The notes: a model not told the origin generated them from the letters alone. DNA of 64,000 nucleotides from BD2-11 clade cluster bacterium bin43 (GCA_002238605.1 MPMR01000001.1:186001-250000), one strand, 5' to 3'; counted from the stretch's first letter, positions 43,380-53,040 are shown. Translations and numbers: made by a program.

Positions 43380-44990
43380 TTATCGGTTGCGGGAGCCCGG
43401 CGGCGGATTGCCCGTCGATCCGGCTCGTTCGCCACCGGCGGCCGCCGCATCCGCATCTGCGTAGTAGCGCGGATTGCCGTTTTCCGGAGTGACCATGCAC
43501 AGCGGGCAGCCGATGACATGGTCGTTGGGACCCAGCCCCAGCCGATCCCGCCGCCTCGCCATCTCCTCCACGAACTGCTCGTCGGTGAGTTCCACCCGCA
43601 TCCCAAGATCGATGAACATGTTCGCCACCGAGCGGTTGCCCGAGCCCTGCCAGTTGCGGGTGTCGGGCACGTTCCGGTTCTCCTCGGAGGTGTCCATGTA
43701 GCCGACGATGTGGAGGATCGTCCCCTTGGGCAGCAGCGGCTGGTGATCCTGGGCGTAGGTGTAGCCGCGCACCCAGTTGTGATCGTAGCCGACGCAGTTG
43801 ATGGTCTCGACGTTGAAGCCCCAGATCGCCTCGAGGCACATGCGCATCCCGGGCGCGTGCAGGTGGGGCTCGAAGGTGACGATCTTGGTGTGCTGGTTCA
43901 GGACGCGGTACGCGTGCAGCTCCTGTCCCGACTCCCCGGCCCGGATGTCGATGTCGCTCCCGTTGCCGAGTCCGAAGCTGGCCCGCCCGTACCGGGGCTC
44001 GTAGTCCGGGGGATGGAACCGGAAGCCGATCTCCAGGTGGGCCCGGGTATCGCGACCGTTGGAATGAAGATGCACCGAGTTGGAGACGACCGCCGACCCG
44101 GCGCGAAGGAGGCGGCCCGCGTCCTCGTCGAAAATGTCGGGTTCGCGCCCAACCTCGTGCACCGGCCAGCCGACGTCGGTGGAAGCCCGCTCGGCGCCAA
44201 CCCCCGATTCCCTGCCCTCGAGCACGCGCGTGCTCCAGATCATGTGGTGCACCACGAACCGCCCGCCCACCGTGTGGCGACCCTCGTGTTCGGCACCGGT
44301 CCGCGTCGACGGCACGTCGTTGACCTCGCGGATCTCGACGGACTTCACATACCGGTCCTCGGTGAGGCCGATCGGGACGCTCTCGATCTCGCCCCACCAG
44401 TCGGGCGCGTCCCCCTCCACCAGCACCTCGGGCAGGCGCACGATGAGGTCGGGTTCGCCTGCGGTCCACACGATTTCGTCGTCGAACTCGAGGGGCGGCG
44501 GCATGTCCGCCGGATCACCCTCCGGGGCTCCCGCCTGATACCAGGCGTCGATCGTGGCGATCTCGCGGTCGTCGAGCGACATGTCGTCCTTGAAGTGCTG
44601 GATGCCGATGTCCTTTTCGACGTACCACGGCGGCATGGCCCCCGCGCGATCACGAATCCGGGTCCGTTCGGCGATGCGGCGGGCATAACGGCGCACATCC
44701 TGGTAGGTCGCCAGGGACATCGGCGCCACGCCGTTGTCCCGGTGGCAGCGGATGCAGGCGCGCTGCAGGATGGGCGCGATGTCCCGGCTGAAGGTGACGT
44801 CGCCGAGCGCCGGCCCGCCGGCCGGTGGGGGTGCGCCCTGTGCCGCCAGCCCCGATGCCGCGAGAAGCGCCAGGACGATGCCGGACATCGCGCCGGCCAG
44901 CGCCGCACCGATTGTCGCGGCCGCCCGTCCACGCGCCAACTTCATGCCGGCCTCGCAATCGGGACCCGGGGCCTTCGTTCCAATCGCCAT
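43380..44990 (-). CDS. Exported cytochrome c with monooxygenase-like domain
   Basis: The 536-aa product has a signal segment (SGIVLALLAASGLAAQ), then a cytochrome c domain with one haem motif (CIRCH, about residue 80). The C-terminal part is rich in His/Met pairs, namely VVHHM, SVHLHSNG, and FEPHLHAPGMRMC, followed by CPLC. These pairs resemble the copper-binding HxH and Met sites of ascorbate-dependent (PHM-like) monooxygenases. The two-part layout of haem and copper-like domains is known in environmental bacteria, but the substrate is unclear. The ATG at 44990 has a strong GGGAGGGAG site. A GTG at 45008 overlaps the M28 stop and is a less likely start. Confidence 0.62.
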   Translation of the reverse strand: MAIGTKAPGPDCEAGMKLARGRAAATIGAALAGAMSGIVLALLAASGLAAQGAPPPAGGPALGDVTFSRDIAPILQRACIRCHRDNGVAPMSLATYQDVRRYARRIAERTRIRDRAGAMPPWYVEKDIGIQHFKDDMSLDDREIATIDAWYQAGAPEGDPADMPPPLEFDDEIVWTAGEPDLIVRLPEVLVEGDAPDWWGEIESVPIGLTEDRYVKSVEIREVNDVPSTRTGAEHEGRHTVGGRFVVHHMIWSTRVLEGRESGVGAERASTDVGWPVHEVGREPDIFDEDAGRLLRAGSAVVSNSVHLHSNGRDTRAHLEIGFRFHPPDYEPRYGRASFGLGNGSDIDIRAGESGQELHAYRVLNQHTKIVTFEPHLHAPGMRMCLEAIWGFNVETINCVGYDHNWVRGYTYAQDHQPLLPKGTILHIVGYMDTSEENRNVPDTRNWQGSGNRSVANMFIDLGMRVELTDEQFVEEMARRRDRLGLGPNDHVIGCPLCMVTPENGNPRYYADADAAAAGGERAGSTGNPPPGSRNR

Positions 44991-45004
44991 GGTCGCTCCC
45001 TCCC

Positions 45005-46294
45005 TCACCGTTCGACGGTCGCGCCGACCAGCTGTGCGATCGCCGTGAGCGTGGTCTGCGCGGCGTTCAGCCCGAGCCGGAAATCATCGTCCGTGTAGGT
45101 GGTCCAGACGTCGGTTGGCTGGTGCCAGTTCGGGTTCCAGCCGGCGCCCACCTGCGCCCCCCTCTCGTTCTCGCGCAGGCTGATCGCGGGAACGAGGTGC
45201 ATGAAGGGGGTCGAGTCGGTGTTGGTCATGTGCGGACCGACGGTGGCGGGATAGTCGGTCGCGTACTGCTCGTTGGCGGCCTTGAAGAAAAACGCCAGCT
45301 CCATGGCCTCGGTCGCCCGCTCGGCGTTGGACTGGAACTCGATGTTGACATCGGCCTCCGGGCGCTGATCCCGGCTTACCCGTCCGTCGGGGCCGGGCGC
45401 TCCGTGGTCCCAGAGCATCATGTCGTGCTGGATCATCCCAAGCCAGCGCGGCTCGGGATACCTGCCGGACCCCGGCGGATCCTCCACACCCTGCAGCGCC
45501 TCGCGCTGCTCCACATATGCGCGCGCGCCGTTCAGGCCGGTCTCCTCGTTGTTCCAGAGGACGAAGCGAATCGAGCGTTCCGTCTCGACATCCGGGGAGC
45601 TGAACACGCGCGCGAGCTCCATCACCAGCGCGGTCCCGGATCCGTCGTCGTCCACGGCCTCGTTGACCCCGTGCCCATCCATGTGCGCCCCGATGATGTA
45701 CATCTCGTCGGGACGGGTCGCACCGACCTTGGTGCAGTAGACCTGCGACCGGTCCCCGTCCACCGGCTCCTCGCGGTTCAGCTCGCGGATGCGCTCGTCG
45801 GGCTGCGCCATCGGATCGCGGTTCACGCCGGTGCGGGCCCGGTAGCCGAAGATGACGCTGCCTCCGGGACCGGGGCCGCGCCGGCCGACGTCGCCTCCGG
45901 TCGCGGTGGCCGTATTCTCGTTAGGCGGCGGTGGAGGCGGCCGGGGCCCGGGGGTGGCGAAGGAACGCCGCGGCTGCGCGCCCGCGGGCGGATACTGGTA
46001 GTGGACGCGTTCGGTGCTGGTGCAGCCGAAGTCCTGCAGGGTGGCCTCGATCCAGTCGACGGCATCGCGGTTGCGCTGCGTGCCCTGCCGGCGGTCGCCG
46101 AACCGGGTAAGACCCTTGAGCGTGGCCTTATAGTCTTCCAGGGTGAGGCGCGAGACCAGTTCGCGAGCGGGATCGTCCGCTTCCTGTCCGTCCGGTTGTT
46201 GAGCTTCGCCCGGCGCGACACCTGCGCTGGCACCGAGAACCGCAGCGAACAACCAGAGGACCGGAACGGTGACTGCTGAAACTCCCCTGCGCAT
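45005..46294 (-). CDS. Exported M28 zinc aminopeptidase-like protein
   Basis: The 429-aa product has a signal peptide ending near residue 31 (VAPGEAQ). The M28 di-zinc ligands are readable: His/Asp in IGAHMDGHG, Asp in EAVDDDGSGT, Glu pair in VLWNNEETG, and a late His in NPNWHQPTD. A Pro-rich insert (PRPPPPPPNEN) of about 15 residues lies near residue 120. These enzymes remove N-terminal residues from peptides. It is the first gene of a minus-strand unit with the cytochrome and unknown exported protein, so a joint role in periplasmic metabolism is possible. Confidence 0.85.
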   Translation of the reverse strand: MRRGVSAVTVPVLWLFAAVLGASAGVAPGEAQQPDGQEADDPARELVSRLTLEDYKATLKGLTRFGDRRQGTQRNRDAVDWIEATLQDFGCTSTERVHYQYPPAGAQPRRSFATPGPRPPPPPPNENTATATGGDVGRRGPGPGGSVIFGYRARTGVNRDPMAQPDERIRELNREEPVDGDRSQVYCTKVGATRPDEMYIIGAHMDGHGVNEAVDDDGSGTALVMELARVFSSPDVETERSIRFVLWNNEETGLNGARAYVEQREALQGVEDPPGSGRYPEPRWLGMIQHDMMLWDHGAPGPDGRVSRDQRPEADVNIEFQSNAERATEAMELAFFFKAANEQYATDYPATVGPHMTNTDSTPFMHLVPAISLRENERGAQVGAGWNPNWHQPTDVWTTYTDDDFRLGLNAAQTTLTAIAQLVGATVER

Positions 46295-46516
46295 CGAGAC
46301 CTCCGCGGGTAGGATCGGACGGCTCTACGGCCACCGTCGCTGAACTGGCAGAATCGGCAACGGATACGGTAGATCCGCGCTGTAGCCAGTGCAACACCCG
46401 GGCAACGCAACCCGCCGGCAGGAACACGCCGCATTCCCGGCCGGCGCGAAACTCACGCCGGCAGCCGGCGATTGCAATCGTATGCGAGGGCAGCCCCCCA
46501 GGGCAGGATGGCCGGG

Positions 46517-47332
46517 TTATGACCTGGTGTCGCCGGCAGGCGCGCGCCCGGGCTGCGACCGGATGACCTCCTCGACACCGCTCGCGGAAATCCGCTTCCG
46601 GGGGTTGCAGATGGCGGCCGCCTCGAGGACATGCGCCAACTCGCGGACGTTGCCGGGCCAAGTCTGCCGCATGAGGAGCTCCACGACGCGGATCGGCAGC
46701 GTCGTCGTGCGAACCCCGTACCTGGCGACGAGTCTCTCGAGGAGCGCGTGCGCCAGAACGGGGATATCCTCCGCTCGCTCCCGCAACGGCGGCAGAGCGA
46801 TGCACAGCACGGCGATCCTGTGGAACAGGTCGGCCCGGAAGCGACCCGCGGGCACCGCCTTCGCCAGGTCGCGCGAGGTCGCGGAAAGCACCCGCACATC
46901 CAGCGAGCGGAGCTGCTCGTCCCCCACTCGACGCACTTCGCGGTCCTCCAGCACGGTCAGCAGCTTCGCCTGCTGCCGCTCCGGGAGCTCCGCGACCTCG
47001 TCGAGAAACAGGGTGCCGCCATCCGCAGCCTCGAAGAGCCCGCGCCGGCTCTCGACCGCACCCGTGAACGCGCCCCGCCGATGACCGAAGAACTCCGTCT
47101 CGAACAGGCCCTCGGGGATTCCCGAGCAATTGACGGGCACCAGGGGAGCACCGCGCCGTGTGCCGTGCGCGTGGATGAGGCGCGCGGCCAGACTCTTTCC
47201 GGTGCCGGTCTCTCCCGTGATCAGTACCGGCGCGTCCACTCCCGCCGCGCGGACGATCAGGCGACGCGCATGCTCCATCTGCGGGCTCTCACCCAGCAGC
47301 TCCCGCCTGATGCCTTGCGCGGTACTGAGCAT
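46517..47332 (-). CDS. Minimal sigma-54 activator (AAA+ only)
   Basis: The 271-aa product has one bacterial-enhancer-binding AAA+ domain: Walker A GETGTGKS, the sigma-54 loop GAFTGA in [11 protein letters not shown], Walker [14 protein letters not shown], and the R-finger region [13 protein letters not shown]. It lacks a receiver or PAS domain in front and the usual Fis-type DNA-binding helix at the end; the chain stops after [18 protein letters not shown]. It should remodel sigma-54 RNA polymerase but would need another way to find promoters. The ATG at 47332 was chosen since the AAA+ domain begins soon after. Confidence 0.87.
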   Translation of the reverse strand: MLSTAQGIRRELLGESPQMEHARRLIVRAAGVDAPVLITGETGTGKSLAARLIHAHGTRRGAPLVPVNCSGIPEGLFETEFFGHRRGAFTGAVESRRGLFEAADGGTLFLDEVAELPERQQAKLLTVLEDREVRRVGDEQLRSLDVRVLSATSRDLAKAVPAGRFRADLFHRIAVLCIALPPLRERAEDIPVLAHALLERLVARYGVRTTTLPIRVVELLMRQTWPGNVRELAHVLEAAAICNPRKRISASGVEEVIRSQPGRAPAGDTRS

Positions 47333-47618
47333 CGTCCTCCCCGGGCGCCACACGCGTTGCACGTCGCCATCTTCCCCCACAAAGCTCGCTCATCCGGACG
47401 GGCGCGGGGATGGCAGTCGGGGATGACCGGACGCGACGCCGGGATACCGGCGAAGCGCGCGGCGACTCGCACCGGCTCGGGAACGCGGGGCGACTCAGCG
47501 GCCCGCAACGGCCTGGGCGAAATAGAGCGCGGCGGGGCGGGGACATCGCGACCGGAGAGACTCCGGAGGCGACGACAGGTACGAGGAGGCGCGGTGGCCA
47601 CTCGTACCGGGTCAGGAA

Positions 47619-47834
47619 CTACTTGTACCTGTAGGTGATGCGTCCCTTCGACAGGTCGTAGGGAGACATCTCGCACTTGACCCGGTCGCCTTCCAGCACG
47701 CGGATGTAGTGCTGGCGCATCTTGCCGGAGAGATATGCGTGGATCTCGTGTCCGTTTTCGAGACGGACACGGAAGGTCGCATTGGGCAGAACTTCGATTA
47801 CGGTTCCTTCGATTTCAATTGCATTTTTTGCCAA
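47619..47834 (-). CDS. infA: Translation initiation factor IF-1 (TTG start)
   Basis: The 71-aa product (after reading TTG as Met) matches IF-1 from end to end, including [20 protein letters not shown] and the middle [19 protein letters not shown]. The reading frame only makes sense with a TTG start at 47834, since an upstream ATG would add 24 residues unlike any IF-1. An AGAGG site lies nine bases before it. IF-1 is an OB-fold protein that binds the 30S A site during initiation. Confidence 0.93.
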   Translation of the reverse strand: MAKNAIEIEGTVIEVLPNATFRVRLENGHEIHAYLSGKMRQHYIRVLEGDRVKCEMSPYDLSKGRITYRYK

Positions 47835-47921
47835 AAGCGGGCCTCTTATCGTGGCATGGGGGACGGCACTACAGCCAAACCCCGTAACGCGATGCCTGCC
47901 GCGCAAGGGGGCCGGGCGGCC

Positions 47922-48116
47922 ATGAGTTTCACACCTGGGGAAGAGCGCCTCCTCAAGGGGCGCCTGGACGGCGGTGAGGCGCCTCTGTGCCCCCGGTGCC
48001 GATCAGCAATGGTTCGGCGCGATGTTCCTCCGCGCTCCGACGTGTCGTACGTGCGCGATCGCGTCTGGTTGATGTGCGAGCGTTGCCGGCGCACCGCCGT
48101 GCTGGAACGAAGATAA
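47922..48116 (+). CDS. Small zinc-ribbon protein
   Basis: This 64-aa protein has two CxxC pairs (CPRC at about residues 22-25 and CERC at about 52-55), the spacing of a zinc ribbon. It begins with a helical, charged segment and ends TAVLERR. It is divergent from infA and shares its promoter region. I do not recognise the family. An upstream ATG at 47892 would add ten residues; the choice between the two is uncertain. Confidence 0.6.
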   Translation: MSFTPGEERLLKGRLDGGEAPLCPRCRSAMVRRDVPPRSDVSYVRDRVWLMCERCRRTAVLERR

Positions 48117-48198
48117 CGGCTCTCGCTCCGCGCTTCGCCTGCGGTACCGAACCCGATGGCGTTCCAACTCCAGTCCCGTGCGGGCAACAGCGACAAGG

Positions 48199-50631
48199 CT
48201 ACAGCCGGAACCGGTAGCTCACCTTCGCGAAGAGGCCGTCCGCCTGGGGCGCCACGCGCTGGAACCGGAAGGGTCCCGTGTCCTCCATCTCGCGGGTATA
48301 GCCCACATACATCACGGTTCCCGGCGAGGGTTCGTAGCTCAGCAGCACCTCGACGTGGATGTCGTATCCGTCGGATGTCGAAAGCGCGCTGCAGGCATCC
48401 CCCGGGCAATACTCGAGCGGTAGCCCGCTCACCGGGTTCAACAGCGATTCCTGGTCGCGGAGGGCGTACTCGACGATGCTCCGCAGGAACAGCGCCTTGG
48501 TGAACTGATACTGGGCCCTGATGCGCGGAATCGTGGCCGAAGAGTAACGGCCACCCCCGCGCTTGCGGATGAGCGTCTCGTGGTTGATTCCGACCTCGGC
48601 CTGCAGCGAAGTGAAGGGATAGAGGTTCAGGCTCACGCTCCCGGAATACTGGTCCGCGGTCTCGATGGGAACATCCAGCGACCGGTAGAACAGCGGCGCC
48701 TCGGACCAGCTGAAGCGGATGTTTCCACGCACCTTGCTCCAGGAACTGGCCATCAGAAAGGCCGTGGCGCCGTACAGGCCCTGGAAGTGCGACTGGCTGA
48801 CCGACAGCGGGCTCAGGACGTCCTCGCGCTCCCGCGTGAAGAGGCCGTTGTAATCGCTCTCGGGGAAGAAGAAATCGGTGCGCGTGCCCGTGAGGAAGAG
48901 GGTGATGTTGTTGCGGAACGAGGCCGTGCTGGTGAGGCGGATTTCGCTCTCCTCGGTGCGGCCGCCATCCCAGAACGTGTCATGGTCCCAGAGCGTGCGC
49001 ACGGACAGCGACGGCCCCCAGCGCTCCACCAGGTCGCCCGGACGTCCGATGCTGTTGATCGAAACGTTCCCCTGCATCTGGGTCAGCCCGACGCGCCGAA
49101 TGAAACCGCTCCGAGCCTCGAACGCGGGCTCGATGTTCTCGAACTCGCCGTTGAATGAGAACGTGCGCCCGGTGCGCGCGAAGCTTGCCGAGGTCAGCGT
49201 TCCCCATTCCGAGCCGCCCTCTCCCTGCCCTCGAACGCTGCCCGCGCCGACGAACTGAAAGGTGTAGCGGCCGCCCATCACCAGGCGCGCGTCCGCGCCC
49301 ATGACCCGGTTGAAGACATCGGTGGAGCGCATGCGGTCGGTGTAGGTCAACCCGATGGTCGAACTGGTCCCCAGATCGCGCCGCATGCGCACGAAGTTCA
49401 CGACGGCGTCGTTCCCGGACAGGTCCGAGGAGACCTGGTCGACCGCTCCCATGTAGCCGACGTTGAAGTTGCCCACCTTGCCGGTGATCTTCGCGCCCGC
49501 GATCGGATCCACGACCGAGCGGGTGTAGACGAGCTGCTTGGGCAGCTGGAAGATGTCCATCCCCTCGAGGAAGAACGGACGCTTCTCGGGAAAGAAGAGG
49601 GCGAAGCGCTCGTTGACCGCGATCTGCCCCGCATCCGCTTCCACCTGACTGAAGTCGGGGTTGTAGGTGCCGTCGAGGGTGAGGTTGGACGTAAGCCCGT
49701 AGGTTGTGTAGAAGCCGAAGTCGCCGACGGGATCGTCTCGCTGGAAAGCATCCGCGTCCGCGTCGTAGGCGCCCAGGCGCTTCCCGGTCACGACGGGGTT
49801 CATCTCGAGGAACAGGCCGGGATCGAGTTCCCGCAGATCGTCCAGCGTTCCGGACTGTTCGAGCTGGTTGGCGAGATCGCGGGAGAGCGGCGCCCACGAC
49901 TGCTGGTAGCCGGTGCGCTGCACCCGGCGCATGACGTTGATGCCCCAGGATTGCATGGCGACGTTCTGGAAGCGGATGCTCTTGAACGGGATGCGCATCT
50001 CGACGGTGTATCCCTGGTCGTCCAGGCGGCCGTCCGATTCCCAGATGAAGTCGGGGTTGTAGTCCACCGGCGGAGGCCCGAAGCCGCCGCCGCGGCGCCC
50101 GCCTCCACCGCCACCGCCACCACCGCGGCCTCCCCGGCCCCCTCCGCCGCCGCCCTGGCCACCCTCGACCCAGATGCCGTCCTGCTGCACCCCGTAGGCG
50201 TTGACCATGAAGTTGTAGGCGCGCCGCCTGTCGTTGAACGTGTCCAGCACGACCCGGATGTAGTCGTCGGCCCGGCCCCAGCTGTCACGCTCGCTGAGGG
50301 AGGCTCGCACCCCGCCTGGATCGCTGTCGTAGGCGCGAACCCCGAAGTAGATCGCGTCGTCGCTGACCAGGACCAGCGCCTCGGTCGGCTGCACCGCGGG
50401 AATGCCCTCGACCGGATCGTACTGGCTGAAATTGCGCAGGAGCGCGGCGCTCTCCCACGCGGGGTCGTCCAGACGACCGTCGATATTGATGTCGGGGTCC
50501 TCGAGCCGCGGGGTCACGACCTCCAGCTGCCCCGCGGAGCCGTCATATTCCGCCACTGCCGGCGGGCGCTCGGGCACGTCGCCCTGAGCAGGCACGAGGA
50601 TGGCCTGCACGGCGATCAGCTTGAGAATCAT
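48199..50631 (-). CDS. DUF5916-type outer-membrane protein with CBM9-like N-terminus
   Basis: The 810-aa product has a signal-like N-terminus. A carbohydrate-binding family 9-like domain of about 200 residues follows, with DPDINIDGRLDDPAWESA and the catalogue-like VRAYDSDPGGVRASLSERDSWGRADDYIRVVLDTF, split here. A Gly-rich linker (about residues 158-185) leads to a long beta-barrel-like domain typical of DUF5916, which contains NPDFSQVEADAGQIAVNERF and FFPEKRPFFLEGMDIF. Such proteins are found in Bacteroidota and Gemmatimonadota outer membranes; the ligand is not known. It lies alone, ending 80 bases from the zinc-ribbon gene. Confidence 0.82.
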   Translation of the reverse strand: MILKLIAVQAILVPAQGDVPERPPAVAEYDGSAGQLEVVTPRLEDPDINIDGRLDDPAWESAALLRNFSQYDPVEGIPAVQPTEALVLVSDDAIYFGVRAYDSDPGGVRASLSERDSWGRADDYIRVVLDTFNDRRRAYNFMVNAYGVQQDGIWVEGGQGGGGGGRGGRGGGGGGGGGRRGGGFGPPPVDYNPDFIWESDGRLDDQGYTVEMRIPFKSIRFQNVAMQSWGINVMRRVQRTGYQQSWAPLSRDLANQLEQSGTLDDLRELDPGLFLEMNPVVTGKRLGAYDADADAFQRDDPVGDFGFYTTYGLTSNLTLDGTYNPDFSQVEADAGQIAVNERFALFFPEKRPFFLEGMDIFQLPKQLVYTRSVVDPIAGAKITGKVGNFNVGYMGAVDQVSSDLSGNDAVVNFVRMRRDLGTSSTIGLTYTDRMRSTDVFNRVMGADARLVMGGRYTFQFVGAGSVRGQGEGGSEWGTLTSASFARTGRTFSFNGEFENIEPAFEARSGFIRRVGLTQMQGNVSINSIGRPGDLVERWGPSLSVRTLWDHDTFWDGGRTEESEIRLTSTASFRNNITLFLTGTRTDFFFPESDYNGLFTREREDVLSPLSVSQSHFQGLYGATAFLMASSWSKVRGNIRFSWSEAPLFYRSLDVPIETADQYSGSVSLNLYPFTSLQAEVGINHETLIRKRGGGRYSSATIPRIRAQYQFTKALFLRSIVEYALRDQESLLNPVSGLPLEYCPGDACSALSTSDGYDIHVEVLLSYEPSPGTVMYVGYTREMEDTGPFRFQRVAPQADGLFAKVSYRFRL

Positions 50632-50850
50632 TCGAGATATAGCCTCTCGGAAACGGCCTGGCTTGTGGCGGACGCTCGGCGAACGCCGCTTCGAGACGAT
50701 AGGTCCGCGTACGCGCGCAAGCTCGGTAACCTAACTCTCAGGACACGCAGCCGGAAAGCAGTGTTGACACGCCGGCACCAGTGTGGCTTCATTCTGGTGT
50801 CGCGCTCATCCCGGTCCGGGGCGGGCGCGAAAGTGGCAAGCGGACCGTGA

Positions 50851-50923
50851 TGGGGTGTAGCTCAACCGGCAGAGCGCCTGGCTGTTAACCAGGAGGTTGG
50901 AGGTTCGAGCCCTCCCGCCCCAG
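50851..50923 (+). tRNA. tRNA-Asn (GTT)
   Basis: The 73-base sequence folds into a full cloverleaf. The acceptor stem pairs TGGGGTG with CGCCCCA (one G:U pair). The anticodon stem CCTGG/CCAGG encloses loop CTGTTAA, giving anticodon GTT, and the T arm contains GGTTCGAGCC. The CCA end is not encoded. It lies 219 bases from the DUF5916-type gene. Confidence 0.97.
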
Positions 50924-51013
50924 TGGTCGCGGAGACCCCGGCCGCCAGCGCAAGGGAGACGGCAAGCGACCGCCTGATGTCTGCGACTTCGCTAGCCTTT
51001 CGGGGCCGTTTCC

Positions 51014-52669
51014 TCACCTGGTCTGGAATGTCAACGGAATGGCGATCCAGACGGGCACGGGCTCGTCCCCGTCGAGCGCAGGGCTGAACCGAAAGGTGCG
51101 GGCAACACGGAGAGCCGCCGAGTCGAGCGCTTCGTGACCGGACGGCTGGGCGACAAGAACCCTCTGCACTACGCCCTCGGCATCGATGAAGAAGTGCACG
51201 TTAACCGTCCCTCCTATTCCCGCGTCCCTGACTATCGGGGGGTATTCTCTCTCGAGGGCCCGCTGCACCTCCCGCTCGTTCACCAGGTCGGGACGCACCG
51301 TGTAGGTAGTGAGCGTCGGCTCCCGCATGAGGTCGGCCAGCCGGTCAGCCGCGGAGACCGGCTGACCGGCGGGTTCCGTCCGGGCATCCGGATCATTCGG
51401 GTCATCGGGCTCATCCTCGTCTGTCTCGCTCCTTTGGAACGTGAGCGGAATCGCGGTCCAGACAGGGACCACCTCATCCAGGTTGAGCGCGGGCGTGAAC
51501 CGAAAAACGCGAGCAACTCTGAGGGCGGCGGAGTCGAGCGCTTCGTGGCCGGAGGACTCGGCGACGAGGACCGTCTGCACCCGGCCCTCGGTATCGATGA
51601 AGAAGTGCACGATGGTGGTGCCGCCGATTCCCTCGTCCCTCAGCCTCGGCGGATACTCCTCCTCCAAGGCTCCCATGACCTCTCGCTCGTTCACCAGATC
51701 CGGACGCACCGTGTAGGGGGTGAAGGTTGGTTCGGCCATGAGGTCGACGAGTTCCTCCGGCACGGGCGCGTCCTCGCCCCGAATCCGTGGGAACAGGACC
51801 GCCAGAGTCACGATGGCCGCGGCGCCCAACAGGAGAAGCGATACCTGGATGCGCCGGGCGCGCGGCATCTTCTCTACCAGCCCGCGGATGCGACGCTCCA
51901 GCTGCGACCGTCCCTCGGACAACGACACGAGCGCCAGACGATGCAGCCCGTTTCGTCCGGCGCCGACGCGCAGGAGCAGGTTTCCGTAGGCGAGGCGGTG
52001 TCCTGGCATCCGGCCCATCACCCTGCGGTCACAGTCCAGTTCGACGGCGAGATTCAGACGATGGCGCAGCAGCCACAGTGCGGGATTCCAGGGGAAGACG
52101 AACAGCGGAAGCGTCATCAGGAAGCGGAGCCGCGCGTCGCCTGCGCGGATGTGCTCCTCTTCGTGCGTGAGAATCAGTTGCTGCTCCCTGCGCCCGATCG
52201 CCCGCACCCACGCGGGCAGCACGACGCGTGGCCGCAGGAGACCGACGATGGTCGGGCCGGTGTCCCGGGACCAGAGCACGGAGCGATGGCCAAGTGAACC
52301 GGGCTGCCACGATTTTCCCTCCCGCATCAGTCGCGCGAAGGCGAACAGCACCGTCACCATCAGCAGCGAGGAGAGCACCGTCCAGCCCAGCAGAAGCAGG
52401 TCGTCGAAGGAGCGGAGCATCGAGTCGCGGGCGACCGTCACCGTCAGCGGCTCGAGCAGGGGAGGCGCGTACCCCGGTGGAGGAGCCGCCTGGTCCGGCG
52501 TGCTTCCTGGAATCCGGAGCGCCGACAGGAGGGTCGTCGCCGCACCCGCGACGATCCAGACCCATCGCGTCGGACGGCCGCCCAGGGTGAGGAGCCGCTC
52601 GGCCGCCAGGCCCGCAACCAGGAACAGCACGCCGATGCCGGCCGACCAGAGCATCCATGCGGCAATCAT
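51014..52669 (-). CDS. M56 (BlaR1-like) metallopeptidase with two TonB C-terminal domains
   Basis: The 551-aa product has four hydrophobic segments in its N-terminal 290 residues and the zinc-protease motif HEEEH (LILTHEEEHIRAGD) with AVELDCDRRV as the third ligand region, diagnostic for M56. In place of the penicillin-binding sensor of BlaR1 it has two repeated TonB-C-like domains, each with TYTVRPDLVNEREV or a close copy, 137 residues apart. The two domains are nearly identical at the DNA level around 51276 and 51687. Four-base overlap with the BlaI-type gene suggests the pair act together. The sensed signal is unknown. Confidence 0.87.
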   Translation of the reverse strand: MIAAWMLWSAGIGVLFLVAGLAAERLLTLGGRPTRWVWIVAGAATTLLSALRIPGSTPDQAAPPPGYAPPLLEPLTVTVARDSMLRSFDDLLLLGWTVLSSLLMVTVLFAFARLMREGKSWQPGSLGHRSVLWSRDTGPTIVGLLRPRVVLPAWVRAIGRREQQLILTHEEEHIRAGDARLRFLMTLPLFVFPWNPALWLLRHRLNLAVELDCDRRVMGRMPGHRLAYGNLLLRVGAGRNGLHRLALVSLSEGRSQLERRIRGLVEKMPRARRIQVSLLLLGAAAIVTLAVLFPRIRGEDAPVPEELVDLMAEPTFTPYTVRPDLVNEREVMGALEEEYPPRLRDEGIGGTTIVHFFIDTEGRVQTVLVAESSGHEALDSAALRVARVFRFTPALNLDEVVPVWTAIPLTFQRSETDEDEPDDPNDPDARTEPAGQPVSAADRLADLMREPTLTTYTVRPDLVNEREVQRALEREYPPIVRDAGIGGTVNVHFFIDAEGVVQRVLVAQPSGHEALDSAALRVARTFRFSPALDGDEPVPVWIAIPLTFQTR

Positions 52670-53040
52670 CGTCGCTCCTCCTTCTCGAGTCGCTCGTCAA
52701 GCAGCTTGCGCAGGCGCCTGATGGTCTGCGCGGAAAGGCGTTCGTCGGAGACCAGGTTGGCCACGAGCATCTCCGTGGAGCCCGAATAGACCTTCTTCCG
52801 GAGCCGGTCGAGCACCGTCCGGCCGGCTTCTCGCCGCTCGAGCAGCGGATGGTAACGGTGGGCGCGCCCCTCCCTCTCGTAGCCGACGAGGCCTTTCGAT
52901 TCCAGGATGCGAAGGACGGTAAGCACGGTCGTGTAGGCCAGATCATCCTCCAGCCGGGCGCTGACCTCGGCCACGGTGGCGGATCCCAGGTCCCAAAGAA
53001 CCGACATGACGTCCATTTCGCGGGCGGTGAGCGATGTCAC
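52666..53040 (-). CDS. BlaI/MecI-family repressor
   Basis: The 124-aa product is a winged-helix repressor of the BlaI family, which is cut by its M56 partner to release transcription. Family motifs are EMDVMSVLWDLGSATVAEV, DLAYTTVLTVLRILESKGLV (the DNA-binding segment), and a basic C-terminal dimer segment. The stop overlaps the M56 start by four bases. Two ACTA-N6-TAGT operators lie 92-150 bases upstream, in the position expected for autorepression. Confidence 0.95.
   Translation of the reverse strand: MTSLTAREMDVMSVLWDLGSATVAEVSARLEDDLAYTTVLTVLRILESKGLVGYEREGRAHRYHPLLERREAGRTVLDRLRKKVYSGSTEMLVANLVSDERLSAQTIRRLRKLLDERLEKEERR

Noticed and set aside
50080-50170. Gly-rich coding repeat as a mobile or CRISPR-like repeat
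   Set aside because: It is an in-frame Gly/Arg linker of the DUF5916-type protein made of simple GGN codons, without spacers.
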